Assembly (NCBI GenBank): GCA_965215535.1
Contig: OZ244063.1
Coordinates: forward strand, 2,480,001 to 2,544,000
DNA from: Bin94 sp965215535
Lineage (GTDB): Bacteria; Gemmatimonadota; Gemmatimonadetes; Longimicrobiales; Gaopeijiaceae
Direction of reading: 5' to 3'
DNA length: 64,000 nucleotides
Position 1 is the first letter of the stretch, and every line of letters begins with the position of its first letter. Positions 44,380 through 54,255 of the stretch are shown in pieces. Under the pieces are notes generated by a model. That model saw only the letters and a list, made by a program, of their open reading frames with translations. It did not search any database and was not told the DNA's origin. The translations under genes and the position numbers were made by a program.

Positions 44380-45881
44380 CCGTGAATCTGGGCCAGGTGA
44401 TGGATGCACTGAATGAGGCCGGGGTGCGGGCGATCCCGCCGCTGCCGAATCCTGCGACTCTTGCCCGGGTGCAGATCTCGGGTGTGCGGAGCGATTCGCG
44501 CGCGGTGCGCCCGGGCGACCTCTTCGTGGCCTGGCGGGGTGAGGCCCACGATGCCCACGACCACCTCGGCGCGGCGACCGCAGCGGGTGCGGCGGCGGCC
44601 CTTGTGGAGCGGCGGACCGGACCTGCGGAGCTGCCGCGCGTTCAGGTGGACAATGCGCGTCTGGCTGCTGCGGCAGCGGCGGATTTTGTGGCTGGATCGC
44701 CCTCGCGCGCCCTGCGGCTGGTCGGCATTACCGGAACCAATGGCAAGACCACAACCGCACTTCTGCTGCGCGGTCTCCTGGCCGGCGACGGTCCCGCAGC
44801 GGCGCTCGGAACCCTGGGCGTGGTGGATACAGAGGGGGAGGTGCGCCCCGGCACCGCCAGCCTGACCACACCGGGCGCGGCCGAGATTTCGGACCGGTTG
44901 GCCGCGCTGGTTGACCAGGGGGTGGAGAGCGCGGTTCTCGAGAGCTCGTCGCATGCGCTCGACCAGCTTCGTCTGGATGGCCTGCGCTTCGACGTCATGG
45001 CCTTCACCAACCTCACCCGCGATCACCTTGATTACCACGGCAGCACCGAGCGCTATCTGGCGGCCAAGTCGCATCTGCTCTCGCTGGGCAAGCCGGGCGC
45101 GGTGGCGGTGATCAATGCCGACGATCCTGCATGGACGGCTCTTCGTCCCCCGGGATCGGTGCTCTCGTACGGCCTTGCCGAGGGTGCCGCAGTGACCGCC
45201 GCAGAGGTTGAGCTGACCCGTCGCGATTCCCGCTTTGTGCTTGTGGCCGATGGGCAGCGCGTGCCGGTGCGCTTTCCCCTGCCGGGCTCCTTCAACATTG
45301 CCAACGCCCTCTGCGCCGCCGCCTGCGCTCTTGCCCTGGGGCAGGATGTGGAGAGTGTGGCGAAGGGGCTTGCGAATGCCCGTCCGGTTCCCGGCCGCCT
45401 TGAGCGTCTGGTTCGGCACCCCTTCGATGTCCTGGTGGATTTCGCCCACACCCCCGACGCTCTCGATCAGGTTCTGCAGACGCTGCGCCCCCTGGTTCCC
45501 GGCCGGCTGATTGTGGTGTTCGGCGCCGGGGGCGATCGCGATTCCACCAAGCGGCCGCGCATGGGCGAAGCCGTGGCGCGCCATGCCGATCTTGCCGTCG
45601 TGACCTCGGACAATCCGCGCACCGAGGATCCATCGGCGATCGTGGCCCAGGTGGCCGCCGGAATCACCGGAATGGAGGCAGCGACGCGGCGGGCGGTGAA
45701 GGTCGAGATCGTGGACCGGGCCGAGGCCATTGTCTGGGCGCTCGACCATGCGCGACCGGGCGATCTGGTGCTGCTGGCGGGCAAGGGACACGAGGAATGC
45801 CAGATTGTGGGCGCCGAGCGCCGTCCCTTCAGCGAGCGCGCAATTGTGCAGAGCCATCTGGCAGAGGGAGACCGACTGTGA
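44376..45881 (+). CDS. murE: UDP-N-acetylmuramoyl-L-alanyl-D-glutamate--meso-DAP ligase
   Basis: MurE ligase of 501 aa. The P-loop is GITGTNGKTTTALLL (about 117-130). The central domain holds ESSSHALDQLRLDGL and the carbamylated-lysine region. The C-terminal DNPRTEDP is the meso-diaminopimelate specificity motif, so the peptidoglycan is of the DAP type. ATG 44376 overlaps ftsI. Confidence 0.95.
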   Translation: MTVNLGQVMDALNEAGVRAIPPLPNPATLARVQISGVRSDSRAVRPGDLFVAWRGEAHDAHDHLGAATAAGAAAALVERRTGPAELPRVQVDNARLAAAAAADFVAGSPSRALRLVGITGTNGKTTTALLLRGLLAGDGPAAALGTLGVVDTEGEVRPGTASLTTPGAAEISDRLAALVDQGVESAVLESSSHALDQLRLDGLRFDVMAFTNLTRDHLDYHGSTERYLAAKSHLLSLGKPGAVAVINADDPAWTALRPPGSVLSYGLAEGAAVTAAEVELTRRDSRFVLVADGQRVPVRFPLPGSFNIANALCAAACALALGQDVESVAKGLANARPVPGRLERLVRHPFDVLVDFAHTPDALDQVLQTLRPLVPGRLIVVFGAGGDRDSTKRPRMGEAVARHADLAVVTSDNPRTEDPSAIVAQVAAGITGMEAATRRAVKVEIVDRAEAIVWALDHARPGDLVLLAGKGHEECQIVGAERRPFSERAIVQSHLAEGDRL

Positions 45882-47230
45882 GTGGCTTTGCGTGGACCGA
45901 TCACGAGGTGCGGCAAGCCCTGGGGCTGGGCGCTGGCGAGCGGGCGGTGCGCTACCGCGGAATCTCGACCGATACGCGCACCCTCCGGCCCGGCCACCTC
46001 TTCGTTGCGCTCGTCGGCGACCGCTTTGACGGCCACGCCTTTGTGGGCGAGGCGATTGCGGCCGGCTGCACGGGGATTGTGGTTCGGGACGCGCCCCGGG
46101 ATCCGGCGGTGGCCTGCTACCCGGTTGCCGACACACTGCAGGCGCTGGGCGATCTGGCCCGGCACCGCCGCCGCCACATGGCGGGTCCGGTCGTTGCGAT
46201 CACCGGATCGGCGGGCAAGACCACCACAAAGGAGTTGATTGCAGTCGCCCTGGCCGCAGAGTTCCGGGTTCACGCCACCGAGGCCAATCTCAACAACAGG
46301 GTCGGAGTGCCTCTCACCATCCTGGCGCAGCCGGCCGACAGCTCGGCGCTGGTGCTGGAGATGGGCACCAATGCACCGGGCGAGATTGCCGAGCTGACAC
46401 GGATCGCCGAGCCCACCGTGGCTGTGCTGACCAACGTATCGGAGACCCACATTGAGCGGCTGGGCGATCTGGCGGGGGTGCTGACCGAAAAGCTTGATCT
46501 GCTGCGCGGCCTGGCCGGGGGTGGCAGGGCGATTGTGGGCGACGAACCGCCGGAGCTGGCGCGGGCAGCGCGCCGGATCGATCCCGGGGTGGCGGTGAGT
46601 GGTTGGTCGGAGCGCGCCGATCCCGCCTTCCGCATCGGCGACGCCGAGCTTCGCGGCGATGGCAGCTACGCCTTTGCCTGGGGTGCCCACCGGGTCACGC
46701 TGCGGATTCCCGGAGCCCACAACGCGGCCAATGCGGTGCAGGCGCTGGCCGTGGCGAGGATGCTGGGCGTGGACGATGCGGCGGCGGCAGCAGGTGTGTC
46801 GGGGGTGGGGCCTGCGCCGATGCGGGGCGAGGTGCGCCGGCTGGGGGGGCGGACCCTGATCATGGACTGCTATAACGCCAACGCGGCCGGGACGCTGGCA
46901 GCCATTCGGACCCTCGAGGAGATGGAGGCGCCGGGCCGCCGGGTGGCCGTGCTGGGCGAGATGCTCGAGCTCGGCGAGCGCTCTGCGGCGATCCACTCCG
47001 AGACGCTATCGCGGATTCTGCGCTCGGAGATCGACCGCTTCATCCTGACCGGCACCTTTGCCTGCGCCGCGCGCCGATCCTGTCGCGACGACCGGATCCA
47101 TCTGGCCGACGATATCGACGACCTCGCGGCCCGGCTTCCGGAGCTGACCCGTTCCGGCGACACCATCCTCTTCAAGGCGTCGCGCGGCGTTCGTCTCGAG
47201 CGCGCCCTGGATGCGCTGGAGGTCCGCTGA
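45878..47230 (+). CDS. murF: UDP-MurNAc-tripeptide--D-alanyl-D-alanine ligase
   Basis: MurF adds D-Ala-D-Ala to complete the pentapeptide. The N-terminal domain begins TDHEVRQALGLGAGERAV with STDTRTLRPGHLFVAL. The P-loop is ITGSAGKTTTKEL. The central GTNAPGEIAELTRIA, with its Met-Gly-Thr-Asn, is typical. The start is GTG 45878 overlapping murE (GTGA), giving 450 aa. Confidence 0.94.
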   Translation: MSGFAWTDHEVRQALGLGAGERAVRYRGISTDTRTLRPGHLFVALVGDRFDGHAFVGEAIAAGCTGIVVRDAPRDPAVACYPVADTLQALGDLARHRRRHMAGPVVAITGSAGKTTTKELIAVALAAEFRVHATEANLNNRVGVPLTILAQPADSSALVLEMGTNAPGEIAELTRIAEPTVAVLTNVSETHIERLGDLAGVLTEKLDLLRGLAGGGRAIVGDEPPELARAARRIDPGVAVSGWSERADPAFRIGDAELRGDGSYAFAWGAHRVTLRIPGAHNAANAVQALAVARMLGVDDAAAAAGVSGVGPAPMRGEVRRLGGRTLIMDCYNANAAGTLAAIRTLEEMEAPGRRVAVLGEMLELGERSAAIHSETLSRILRSEIDRFILTGTFACAARRSCRDDRIHLADDIDDLAARLPELTRSGDTILFKASRGVRLERALDALEVR

Positions 47231-48336
47231 TGCTGCCCCTGATCTTCGCCGGCCTCGACGATCTTCATATCGTTTTCAATCTCTTCAATTACCTCACCGT
47301 GCGTTCGGCGGGGGCCATGGCAACGGCCCTGGTCGCCACTCTTCTGCTTGGGCGTCCGTTTATTTCCGCCATGCGGCGATGGGGAATTGTCGATGCCCCA
47401 CGCAACGCCCTGGACAAGGACGAGGCCGCGGGTCGCAAGGCCAACATGGGCGGACTTCTTGTTGTGGGAGTTGCGGTGATTGCCACCCTCGCCTGGGCGG
47501 AACCCGGCAATCCCCATGTTGTGATTGCCCTGGTGGCGACGCTCTGGATGGGAACGATCGGATTTCTCGACGACTACCTCAAGGTTGTGCGTTCATCGCC
47601 GCGCGGACTGGTCGAGAGATGGAAGTGGACCGGATCTCTTGCGCTGGGGCTGGGGCTCGGGTGCTATCTGATCTTCTGGGGTCCGTCTTCGCTCGAGGGT
47701 GCGACCACAACCAATCTTCCGCTCTTCGACGAGTGGATGTTGCTCTTCCATCCCGTTCCCTATGTGCTTTGGGTGACTGTTGTGCTCACCGGCACAACCC
47801 ACTCGGTCAACCTGACCGATGGCCTGGATGGGCTGGCGCCCGGCCTTGCGGCGATCGCCATGGGAACCATTGCCGTCTTTGCCTATCTGATCGGGCGGGT
47901 GGACACCTCGGCCTACCTGGGTCTGCTCTATGTGCCCGGTGCAGGCGAGCTGTCCGTTTTTGCGGGCGCCATGACTGGTGCGGCGCTCGGCTTCCTGTGG
48001 TTTAATGCACAACCTGCCCGCGTGATTATGGGCGATACCGGATCGCTGGCGCTCGGAGGCGCGCTCGGGGCGATTGCAATTCTGCTCAAGGCCGAACTCC
48101 TCCTGGTGGCGGTCGGAGGCGTATTTGTCGCCGAAGCGGCTTCGGTGATCGTGCAAACGCGGTGGTTCAGATATACAAAGTGGCGGTATGGCGAAGGTCG
48201 GCGGGTCTTCAGGTGTGCCCCCATTCATCACCACTTCCAGATGGTCGGATGGAAGAACGAACAGATCGTGGTCCGCTTCTGGATCCTTGGAATTCTCTGC
48301 GCAATGGCGGGCTTCGCAACCCTCAAGCTGCGCTAG
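47230..48336 (+). CDS. mraY: phospho-N-acetylmuramoyl-pentapeptide transferase
   Basis: MraY makes lipid I at the inner membrane. The 368-aa protein has about ten membrane segments. Hallmarks are FLDDYLKV (catalytic Asp pair), VNLTDGLDGLAPG and IMGDTGSLALGGALG. The C-terminus has FRCAPIHHHFQMVGWKNE. The start overlaps the last base of murF. Confidence 0.96.
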   Translation: MLPLIFAGLDDLHIVFNLFNYLTVRSAGAMATALVATLLLGRPFISAMRRWGIVDAPRNALDKDEAAGRKANMGGLLVVGVAVIATLAWAEPGNPHVVIALVATLWMGTIGFLDDYLKVVRSSPRGLVERWKWTGSLALGLGLGCYLIFWGPSSLEGATTTNLPLFDEWMLLFHPVPYVLWVTVVLTGTTHSVNLTDGLDGLAPGLAAIAMGTIAVFAYLIGRVDTSAYLGLLYVPGAGELSVFAGAMTGAALGFLWFNAQPARVIMGDTGSLALGGALGAIAILLKAELLLVAVGGVFVAEAASVIVQTRWFRYTKWRYGEGRRVFRCAPIHHHFQMVGWKNEQIVVRFWILGILCAMAGFATLKLR

Positions 48337-48354
48337 ACCCCGAAGTCGAAAGGC

Positions 48355-49779
48355 GTGAAGGCAAAACCGAACACCATAGCAATCATCGGGCTGGGGACGA
48401 GCGGCGACGCGGCCGCGCGCCTGGCCCTTGCAAAGGGAGCAGATGTACATGTCTCGGACGACAGAAACAATGACGCAACTTCAGCCCGTGGTGCAATCCT
48501 GCGCCGAATGGGCGCCGACGTACAACTCGACGGCCATGACGCAGAGGCGATCGCCTGCGCCGGAACCATCGTCGTCAGCCCGGGAATCCCCCCCACACAC
48601 ACTCTCTTCGCCTCCCTGCGCGCGCGGGGCGTCGATTGGATATCGGAACCTGAGTTCGCCGGTCGGTTCCTTGGCATGCCACTGACGATCGTGACCGGAA
48701 CGAACGGCAAGACGACCACCGCCGCGCTGACGGCGCACCTGCTGATGGCGGCGGGTGTGAAGACGGCTCTGGGCGGCAATATCGGCGGGGGACTGGGACC
48801 TCCGGCCTCGACTCTGGCGCTGCTGGAGCCCGCGCCCGAGCGGGTTGTTCTCGAGCTTTCGTCCTTTCAGCTTGCCGACACGCGCGCGCTGACCCCCGAT
48901 GTGGGCGTCATGACCAATCTGGGCGTCGATCATATGGACCGCTACCCGAACCTGGCCGCCTACCATCGCGACAAGCGGCGGCTCTTTGAGGCGGGTGTGG
49001 CGCAGACGACCTGGGTGCTGAATGGCGACGATCCGGCGGTGCTTGCCATGGCCGAGGGGGTTCCCGGCCGCCCGCTGCACTTTTCGCTGGCCAGGGAGAG
49101 GCGCCCAGGGGCCTGGCTCGGGGCTGACGGCATGTATCTGGCGTCAGAGGCCGATGAGGAACCGGTCCGTGTGGGCGAAGTCGCTGCGTTGCCGCTTTTG
49201 GGACGCCACAACATTGCCAATACGCTGGCTGCGCTCCTGGCGGCGACCTCGACATCGGAGGCGGTCCGCACCATGGTCGCCGAGGAGGGGGTTGCCCCTG
49301 CGCTCAGCTCCTTTCCGTCTCTGCCGCATCGGCTCGAAGCGGTGGGGACGGTCGCCGGGGTGAGGTGGGTGAATGACTCGAAGGCCACCAATCTGGGAGC
49401 CGCACGCAGCGCGATCGAGAGCCTGGATGGCCCCCTGGTGCTCCTGCTCGGCGGTACCGACAAGGGAGAGGATTTTCGTGAGCTGGTGGCCGTGGCAGGG
49501 AAAAAGATGCGCGCCGCCGTGGTCTTTGGCGCGGCCGGAGAGCGGGTGGAGCGCGAGCTGGCTCCCGTCGCCACATTCCCGGTCAGACGCATTGTGGGGG
49601 ATTTTGCCGAAATCGTTGCGGCCGGACAGAAGTTGGCGCGACCGGGCGATACCCTTCTCCTTGCGCCGGCCTGCTCCAGCTTCGACATGTTCGCCAACTA
49701 TATCGAGCGTGGCGATACCTTCCGCCGCCTGGCGCGCGTTCGACATTTTCCAGGGGTGCAGAGCACCGATGAGGCCTGA
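48355..49779 (+). CDS. murD: UDP-N-acetylmuramoyl-L-alanine--D-glutamate ligase
   Basis: MurD of 474 aa. The N-terminal nucleotide fold is IAIIGLGTSGDAAARLAL. The P-loop is VTGTNGKTTTAALT. The central GGNIGGGLGPPAS and NLGVDHMDRYPNLAAYH, and the C-terminal NDSKATNLGAARSAI are typical. The start is GTG 48355 behind GAAAGG. Confidence 0.95.
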   Translation: MKAKPNTIAIIGLGTSGDAAARLALAKGADVHVSDDRNNDATSARGAILRRMGADVQLDGHDAEAIACAGTIVVSPGIPPTHTLFASLRARGVDWISEPEFAGRFLGMPLTIVTGTNGKTTTAALTAHLLMAAGVKTALGGNIGGGLGPPASTLALLEPAPERVVLELSSFQLADTRALTPDVGVMTNLGVDHMDRYPNLAAYHRDKRRLFEAGVAQTTWVLNGDDPAVLAMAEGVPGRPLHFSLARERRPGAWLGADGMYLASEADEEPVRVGEVAALPLLGRHNIANTLAALLAATSTSEAVRTMVAEEGVAPALSSFPSLPHRLEAVGTVAGVRWVNDSKATNLGAARSAIESLDGPLVLLLGGTDKGEDFRELVAVAGKKMRAAVVFGAAGERVERELAPVATFPVRRIVGDFAEIVAAGQKLARPGDTLLLAPACSSFDMFANYIERGDTFRRLARVRHFPGVQSTDEA

Positions 49780-49884
49780 GCGTGTGGCTTCCCCGGCAGA
49801 GCGCCCCCGCGGCCCGGACTCCCTCCGCCTGCGGATCGGTTTGGACGGGCACCCGGCGCGGGCCGTTCCCGTGGGGATCCGTGC

Positions 49885-51099
49885 ATGATGACGCTCCGGC
49901 GACGGCGGTCCCGCCCCGTACCCTGGACGCCCGACGTTCATGTCTCGCGCCCCGAGGGCCGGCTTCCCCACGGCTGGGAGGCGGCTGCCCTGGCGACGCT
50001 TGTCTTCATTCTCATGGCCTTCGGGCTGGTCACCCTGCACAGCGCCAGCTCGGTGATGGCGAGCCAGGGCAATCTTCCCCACTATCACTACGTAAGCCGT
50101 CAGGCGATCGGCGGTCTTCTGGGGCTCGTCGTGATGGTGGCGATGGCCTGCGTTCCGACTTCCCTCTGGAATCGCTACGCAAAACCGCTTTTGGTGATCT
50201 CGATCGTTCTGCTGGTCATGGTCGTGACGCCCGGCATCGGGACCGATCCCGTCAATGGCGCGCGCCGCTGGCTGGATTTCGGCGTTCGCTTTCAGCCCTC
50301 CGACCCGGCCAAGTTGGCGATCGCGATCTGGACGGCCTCGGCGGCGGCACGCAAGCAGGATCAACTGCACACGCTGAGCCGCGGATTCCCCCCTTTCCTG
50401 GTCATATGGGCGATTGTCGTCGGACTTCTGGTTCTGGAACCCGACATCTCGACGGCAGTGCTGATTGTGGCGCTGGGCGCCTCAATCCTCTTCGCCGCCG
50501 GCGCCCGCCTGAGTCACTTCGGGCTGCTCGGTTTCGCCGCCATACCGGTCGCCGTTGTCCTCTTCACCTCGGGGTACCGCCGAAATCGCTGGGGAACGCT
50601 CCTTCTGAACCCCGGATCGGTGCCGGAGGGAGGCGCCTATCAGAGCTATCAGAGCCTGCTCGCGATCGGGTCGGGTGGGGTCACCGGGGCAGGGTTCGGT
50701 CAGGGGCAGCAGAAGTTCGGATTCCTTCCCGAAGCGCACAACGATTTCATCTTTGCCATGATCGGCGAGGAGTGGGGACTGGTCGGCACACTGGCGGTTC
50801 TTGGCTGTTTTGTGGCCATTGTGGCCATCGGATTTCGCATATCGCGGCAGGCCGCAAACCTCTTTGGACAGCTTTTGGCGGTGGGACTTGCATCACTGAT
50901 CGGGCTTCAGGTCTTTCTGCATATTGGCGTGGGACTCGGCATGGTGCCGGCCACCGGACTTTCACTTCCTCTGATCTCCTACGGGCGAAGCAACCTGATC
51001 ACAATATTGGCGGCGGCCGGCATTCTCATGGCAGTGGCGCGCGAAGGCTCGGCGAAGGAAAGCCAGGTGCGCGTGCCCGCAGGAGTTCCACAGACATGA
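49885..51099 (+). CDS. ftsW: septal peptidoglycan glycosyltransferase FtsW
   Basis: SEDS protein of 404 aa with about ten membrane segments. It builds septal glycan strands with FtsI. Family marks are PVNGARRWLDFG, LEPDISTAVLI, EAHNDFIFAMIGEEWGLVG and GLSLPLISYGRSN near the C-terminus. Two consecutive ATG codons at 49885 and 49888 are the likely start. A 105-bp gap after murD is the only real gap in this part of the cluster. Confidence 0.94.
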   Translation: MMTLRRRRSRPVPWTPDVHVSRPEGRLPHGWEAAALATLVFILMAFGLVTLHSASSVMASQGNLPHYHYVSRQAIGGLLGLVVMVAMACVPTSLWNRYAKPLLVISIVLLVMVVTPGIGTDPVNGARRWLDFGVRFQPSDPAKLAIAIWTASAAARKQDQLHTLSRGFPPFLVIWAIVVGLLVLEPDISTAVLIVALGASILFAAGARLSHFGLLGFAAIPVAVVLFTSGYRRNRWGTLLLNPGSVPEGGAYQSYQSLLAIGSGGVTGAGFGQGQQKFGFLPEAHNDFIFAMIGEEWGLVGTLAVLGCFVAIVAIGFRISRQAANLFGQLLAVGLASLIGLQVFLHIGVGLGMVPATGLSLPLISYGRSNLITILAAAGILMAVAREGSAKESQVRVPAGVPQT

Positions 51100-52298
51100 C
51101 GGCCAATCCGCCGACCTCCAGGGGCGCATTGCGGCATAGGCGCAAGGGCAATGATGTACAGGTTGTCTTTTCGGGTGGAGGAACGGCGGGTCACTTTCAT
51201 CCGGCGCGCAATATTGCCGAAGCGCTGGGCGATATTGTGCCCGGTGCAAAGCCCTGGTTTATTGGGTGCGAGGGACGCATTGAGGCCCGCGAGCTCCCCG
51301 CATTGGGATATGATTACCGACTTTTGCCGGTTGCCGGTCTCAGCACTTTGCGCAGCAGCGGACCGCTGGCGGCCACGATCGCGAATCTGCGTGCGCTGGC
51401 GCTCCTTGCGCTTGCCGTATGCCGGCTTCTGCCCGAATTGCACAAACGCGCGGTGCAGGCGGCGGTTCTGACCGGGGGATATGCCTGTGCGCCTGCAGGA
51501 ATTGCAGCGCGCATTCTGGGAATTCCGGTTGTATTGCAGGAACAGAATACGCACCCCGGCCGCACAACGCGATTGCTCGCGCGCTGGGCCCGGCAAATTC
51601 ATGTTGCCAGTCCGGAGGCCCGCAACGCACTGCCCACAACGGTGCAAAACCGGGTGCACGACAGCGGCAATCCCATTTTGCCTCTTCCCCCGGTCCCGGC
51701 CCCGGCTGCGGCCCGACGCGCACTCGACCTGCCCGTGCACGGCTCCGTGGTGCTGGTGGTGGGGGGCAGCCAGGGGGCGCGCGGTCTCAATCGGGCGGTT
51801 CTGGAGGTCCTCCGCGAGGGCCTCCCCACCGACGATCACTTTGTCTTCTGGATTACCGGTCCCGGCCACCACGACGCTGTTGTCGAGATGCTGGGTCGCT
51901 CTGCGGGACGGAGCTTTCGCGCGGTTCCCTGGCTTGATCCCGCCGCCATGTACCAGGCGCTGGCCGCCGCCGATCTGGTGGTTTCGCGCGCCGGCGCCAT
52001 GGCCACCTCGGAGTTTCTGGCGTGGGGACTGCCCGCCATTCTGGTGCCGTTGCCGACCGCGGCCGCCGATCATCAGACGGTCAATGCGCGTGCGCTCGAG
52101 GCCGCCGGGGCCGCACTGCATCTTCCCGAAGCCGATCCTGCGGGGCGTCCTATGACCGGTGCGGAGCTCTGGCGCGAGGTCGGCGCTCTTCTTGCCGATT
52201 CCGACCGCCTGGCCGCGATGGCGCGCAGTGCCCGTACAAGGTCCCGCCCCGATGCCGCGCGCACCATTGCCGCGGCGGTTGCGGAGCTGCTCGCATGA
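51096..52298 (+). CDS. murG: undecaprenyldiphospho-muramoylpentapeptide beta-N-acetylglucosaminyltransferase
   Basis: MurG turns lipid I into lipid II at the inner face of the membrane. The N-terminal glycine loop VVFSGGGTAGHFHPA has the usual GGTGGH varied to GGTAGH. Further marks are TGGYACAPAGIAA, QEQNTHPG, the second loop VVGGSQGARGLN, and SRAGAMATSEFLAWGLPAIL. The ATG overlaps ftsW (ATGA). It has 400 aa. Confidence 0.94.
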   Translation: MTANPPTSRGALRHRRKGNDVQVVFSGGGTAGHFHPARNIAEALGDIVPGAKPWFIGCEGRIEARELPALGYDYRLLPVAGLSTLRSSGPLAATIANLRALALLALAVCRLLPELHKRAVQAAVLTGGYACAPAGIAARILGIPVVLQEQNTHPGRTTRLLARWARQIHVASPEARNALPTTVQNRVHDSGNPILPLPPVPAPAAARRALDLPVHGSVVLVVGGSQGARGLNRAVLEVLREGLPTDDHFVFWITGPGHHDAVVEMLGRSAGRSFRAVPWLDPAAMYQALAAADLVVSRAGAMATSEFLAWGLPAILVPLPTAAADHQTVNARALEAAGAALHLPEADPAGRPMTGAELWREVGALLADSDRLAAMARSARTRSRPDAARTIAAAVAELLA

Positions 52299-53719
52299 AT
52301 GCGCCCGCCCGTCTCCGCGACCTCGCCACCCGGGGCACCGTGCACTTCATGGGAATCGGAGGTGCGGGAATGGCGCCCCTTGCCCGGATGCTGCACCGGG
52401 ATGGCGTTCGGGTCACCGGCTGCGATCTGCACGAATCGCGTGCCATGCGCGCCCTTGCCGAGCTGGGCATTCCCTGCTTCAGGGGACACGACCCCGCCCA
52501 TCTGCAGGGCGCCGCTCTGCTGGTCTTCACGGCGGCGATCCCCGACGATCATCCCGAACTGGAGGCCGCCCGCGATCTGGGAATTCCCGCCCTGACCCGC
52601 GCCCGCGCGCTCGGCCAGTGGATTGACGAAGGGCGCGTTGTGGCGATTGCGGGCACGCATGGCAAAACCACAACAACGGCCATGACAACCACAATTCTGG
52701 AGGCCGGCGGGCTCGATCCGACCGGGGTGGTGGGGGGCGAGGTCGAGGCGTGGGGAGGCAATCTGCGCCCCGGCGACTCCGAACTCTTTGTGGTCGAGGC
52801 CGACGAGTACGATCGCTCCTTCCTCGAACTCAACCCCTCCATTGCCGCCATCACCAACCTGGAGGCCGACCACCTCGACATCTACGGCACCCTGGCCGGG
52901 GTCCGCGCCGCCTTCGCCGACTTCGTGGGCCGCCTTGCCCCCGATGGCGTGCTCTGGGTCTGTGGCGACGATTCCGGTGCGGCCGCCGCCGGGGTGCGGG
53001 CAGGAGAGCGCACGCGCAGCTACGGTCTGGCGGCGGGTGCGCAGCTACGTGCCGTCGATCTTCGCAGCGACGACCGGGGCTCCCGCTTTGACATTGTGGC
53101 CGCCGGCGTTCGTGCGGGCCGCTTCCGGATCGCGGCGCCGGGCCTTCACAATGTGCGCAACGCCCTAGCGGCCGTGGGGGTGGCGCGCACCCTGGGGGTT
53201 GCGTGGGGGGCCGTGCGCGAGGGGCTGGACGCCTTCCGGGGGGTTGCGCGCCGCTACGATCTGCTGGGCAGCGCAAGAGGGGTGCAGGTCGTGGATGACT
53301 ACGCACACCACCCGACCGAGATCGCCGCAACGCTGAGCGCGGCCCGCGCGACCGATCCCCGGGGGCGGCTGGTGGCGGTTTTTCAGCCTCATCTCTTTAC
53401 GCGCACCCGCGATTTTCACCGCGACTTCGCCCGGGCGCTCGAAGCGGCCGACCGGATCTGGGTGACCGATATCTATCCTGCGCGCGAGGCGCCGATTCCG
53501 GGCGTGACCGGCGAGATGATCGCAACGGCGGTCCAGGGCGGGTCGGCCCGCGTGACCTACCACCCGGAGCTGGACACCCTGGCCGATGCGCTGGCTGCCG
53601 ACTTGAACGCGGGAGACCTCTGCGTGCTGATGGGGGCCGGGTCGATTGAGACAACCGGGCCGCAGCTGCTCTCGACTCTGCGCGAGGGGGCTGCCGGGCA
53701 GGGGGGGGGCGGACGATGA
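52295..53719 (+). CDS. murC: UDP-N-acetylmuramate--L-alanine ligase
   Basis: MurC of 474 aa. The N-terminal UDP-binding loop is VHFMGIGGAGMAPLARML. The P-loop is IAGTHGKTTTTAM. EADEYDRSFLEL, NLEADHLDIYG and DDYAHHPTEIAATL are family marks. The ATG overlaps murG. In many genomes murB and ddl would come next; here ftsQ follows at once. Confidence 0.95.
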   Translation: MNAPARLRDLATRGTVHFMGIGGAGMAPLARMLHRDGVRVTGCDLHESRAMRALAELGIPCFRGHDPAHLQGAALLVFTAAIPDDHPELEAARDLGIPALTRARALGQWIDEGRVVAIAGTHGKTTTTAMTTTILEAGGLDPTGVVGGEVEAWGGNLRPGDSELFVVEADEYDRSFLELNPSIAAITNLEADHLDIYGTLAGVRAAFADFVGRLAPDGVLWVCGDDSGAAAAGVRAGERTRSYGLAAGAQLRAVDLRSDDRGSRFDIVAAGVRAGRFRIAAPGLHNVRNALAAVGVARTLGVAWGAVREGLDAFRGVARRYDLLGSARGVQVVDDYAHHPTEIAATLSAARATDPRGRLVAVFQPHLFTRTRDFHRDFARALEAADRIWVTDIYPAREAPIPGVTGEMIATAVQGGSARVTYHPELDTLADALAADLNAGDLCVLMGAGSIETTGPQLLSTLREGAAGQGGGGR

Positions 53720-54255
53720 GGGTGGTGATCGTGGTTCTGAGTGTGGTGGTGGGGGCTCTCCTCTTTGCCTGGCTCCCGATTCGCGAAGTGACGCGACGCT
53801 CGACCGAGGAAGCGGCGGCATCCGCAGCGCTGCCGCAGGGACCGGTTCCGGTTGCGCTGGTTGCGCTGCCGGTGGCGACCCCGGTGGACCGCCGCGGCGA
53901 CGAGCTGGCGATTGATCCCGCCCGGGATCCCCTGGATCTTCCCCTGCTGCGGGTCATGAGCGCACGCACCGAGGCCCTCTGGGGCCGCCGCATTCTGGCG
54001 CGCGATCTGGGCACGATCGCGGAAGTCGCTCCCGAGGTCTTCGCCGTTCTCTCGGAGGCACGCATCGATGATCGCGAGGCCGTTCTCCTCCTGGGCGATG
54101 TCCAGCACCGTATCCGCTACCGCCCCCCCATGCGCGGAAGCCGTCTGCGCGCCGCGATCGTGGCGCTGAACGATGCCATTGCGCGCCAGAGCGACCGGAT
54201 CCCGAGCGAGGTCGATCTCCGCTTTGCGGAGCAGGTTGTGGTGAGGTCCCGATGA
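53716..54255 (+). CDS. ftsQ: very short FtsQ/DivIB-like protein without POTRA domain
   Basis: The 179-aa protein lies between murC and ftsA, the usual ftsQ site. One helix (VVIVVLSVVVGALLFAWLPI) is at the N-terminus. From about residue 45 the FtsQ beta domain is clear: PVALVALPVATPVDRRGDEL, DPLDLPLLRVM, and the end SEVDLRFAEQVVVR. Between helix and beta domain only about 25 residues remain, where a POTRA domain of about 70 residues would normally sit. No alternative frame has room for it, so the loss is real. Confidence 0.82.
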   Translation: MRVVIVVLSVVVGALLFAWLPIREVTRRSTEEAAASAALPQGPVPVALVALPVATPVDRRGDELAIDPARDPLDLPLLRVMSARTEALWGRRILARDLGTIAEVAPEVFAVLSEARIDDREAVLLLGDVQHRIRYRPPMRGSRLRAAIVALNDAIARQSDRIPSEVDLRFAEQVVVRSR

